Made by a program: the position numbers and the translations under genes. Below are positions 63,960 through 64,000 of a stretch of DNA of 64,000 bases, piece by piece (within the stretch, counting starts at the first letter, position 1; each line of letters starts with the position of its first letter). The notes below the pieces were generated by a model, which saw nothing but the letters and a program-made list of their open reading frames with translations, did no database searches and was not told the DNA's origin. Location of the stretch: positions 1,116,001 through 1,180,000 of the forward strand of contig NZ_JAFMTA010000001.1 in assembly GCF_017916515.1 (NCBI RefSeq), read 5' to 3'. The stretch is from Naasia sp. SYSU D00948. Its GTDB lineage: Bacteria > Actinomycetota > Actinomycetes > Actinomycetales > Microbacteriaceae.

Positions 63960-64000
63960 GGTTCCTCCTCAGATACCGCGGAGCCGAACGGCTCCGCCCA

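Overview
This 64 kb window is a stretch of chromosome from a high-GC actinobacterium, almost certainly a member of the Microbacteriaceae. The main reasons are the C50-carotenoid cluster in the order crtE-crtB-crtI-crtYe-crtYf-crtEb with a divergent idi, the HspR/HAIR-controlled dnaK-grpE-dnaJ-hspR operon, and several small families known mainly from Actinobacteria (DUF3073, DUF2017, DUF6421, DUF4383, DUF6264). GTG and TTG starts and 4-base GTGA overlaps are frequent. I see no prophage, transposase, CRISPR array, rRNA or integrated plasmid. One tRNA gene is present.

Layout. 1-4.1 kb: the 5' part of an RND efflux pump, divergent from a DUF4097-PadR operon, then a flavoprotein. 4.3-17.5 kb: de novo purine synthesis (purM, purF, purD, purC, purS, purQ, purL) interspersed with small genes, a VOC protein, an HpcH-type aldolase and a second PadR gene. 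17.5-29.7 kb: a PadR/drug-efflux pair, chorismate mutase, purA, a SpoU methyltransferase, a quinone oxidoreductase, an orphan DNA methyltransferase, a HAD phosphatase, pyrE, xthA and an AEC transporter. 29.7-39.1 kb: DUF6264, DUF6421, threonine aldolase, an alcohol dehydrogenase, a LuxR/cupin/DUF1304 locus and a hydantoin-type racemase, NCS1 transporter and XRE-cupin locus. 39.1-46.3 kb: the heat-shock block (clpB, DUF2017, clpS, hspR, dnaJ, grpE, dnaK). 46.3-53.3 kb: an Atg22-like MFS transporter and the carotenoid operon. 53.3-57.4 kb: dcd, tRNA-Gly(CCC) and a surface-polysaccharide operon. 57.4-64 kb: small membrane proteins, a Pif1-like helicase, a CopD-CtaG fusion, hupB and the rpsN-rpmG-rpmB ribosomal group.

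Control signals are unusually readable. Two PadR loci about 14 kb apart share the palindrome CGATATATCG. A third PadR gene has its own TATTCC-N4-GGAATA palindrome almost touching its start codon. HAIR elements precede clpB (one) and dnaK (one good, one degenerate). A near-perfect 20-base palindrome lies between the NCS1 transporter and its XRE-cupin regulator.

The most notable unexplained structure is a set of long intergenic palindromes. One family of 62 bp has three copies, another of 57 bp has three copies, and there are two unrelated singletons. Seven of the eight lie between convergent genes. Constant length, diverged sequence and conserved pairing suggest selected or mobile elements that act as structured DNA or RNA, such as bidirectional terminators or REP-like elements.
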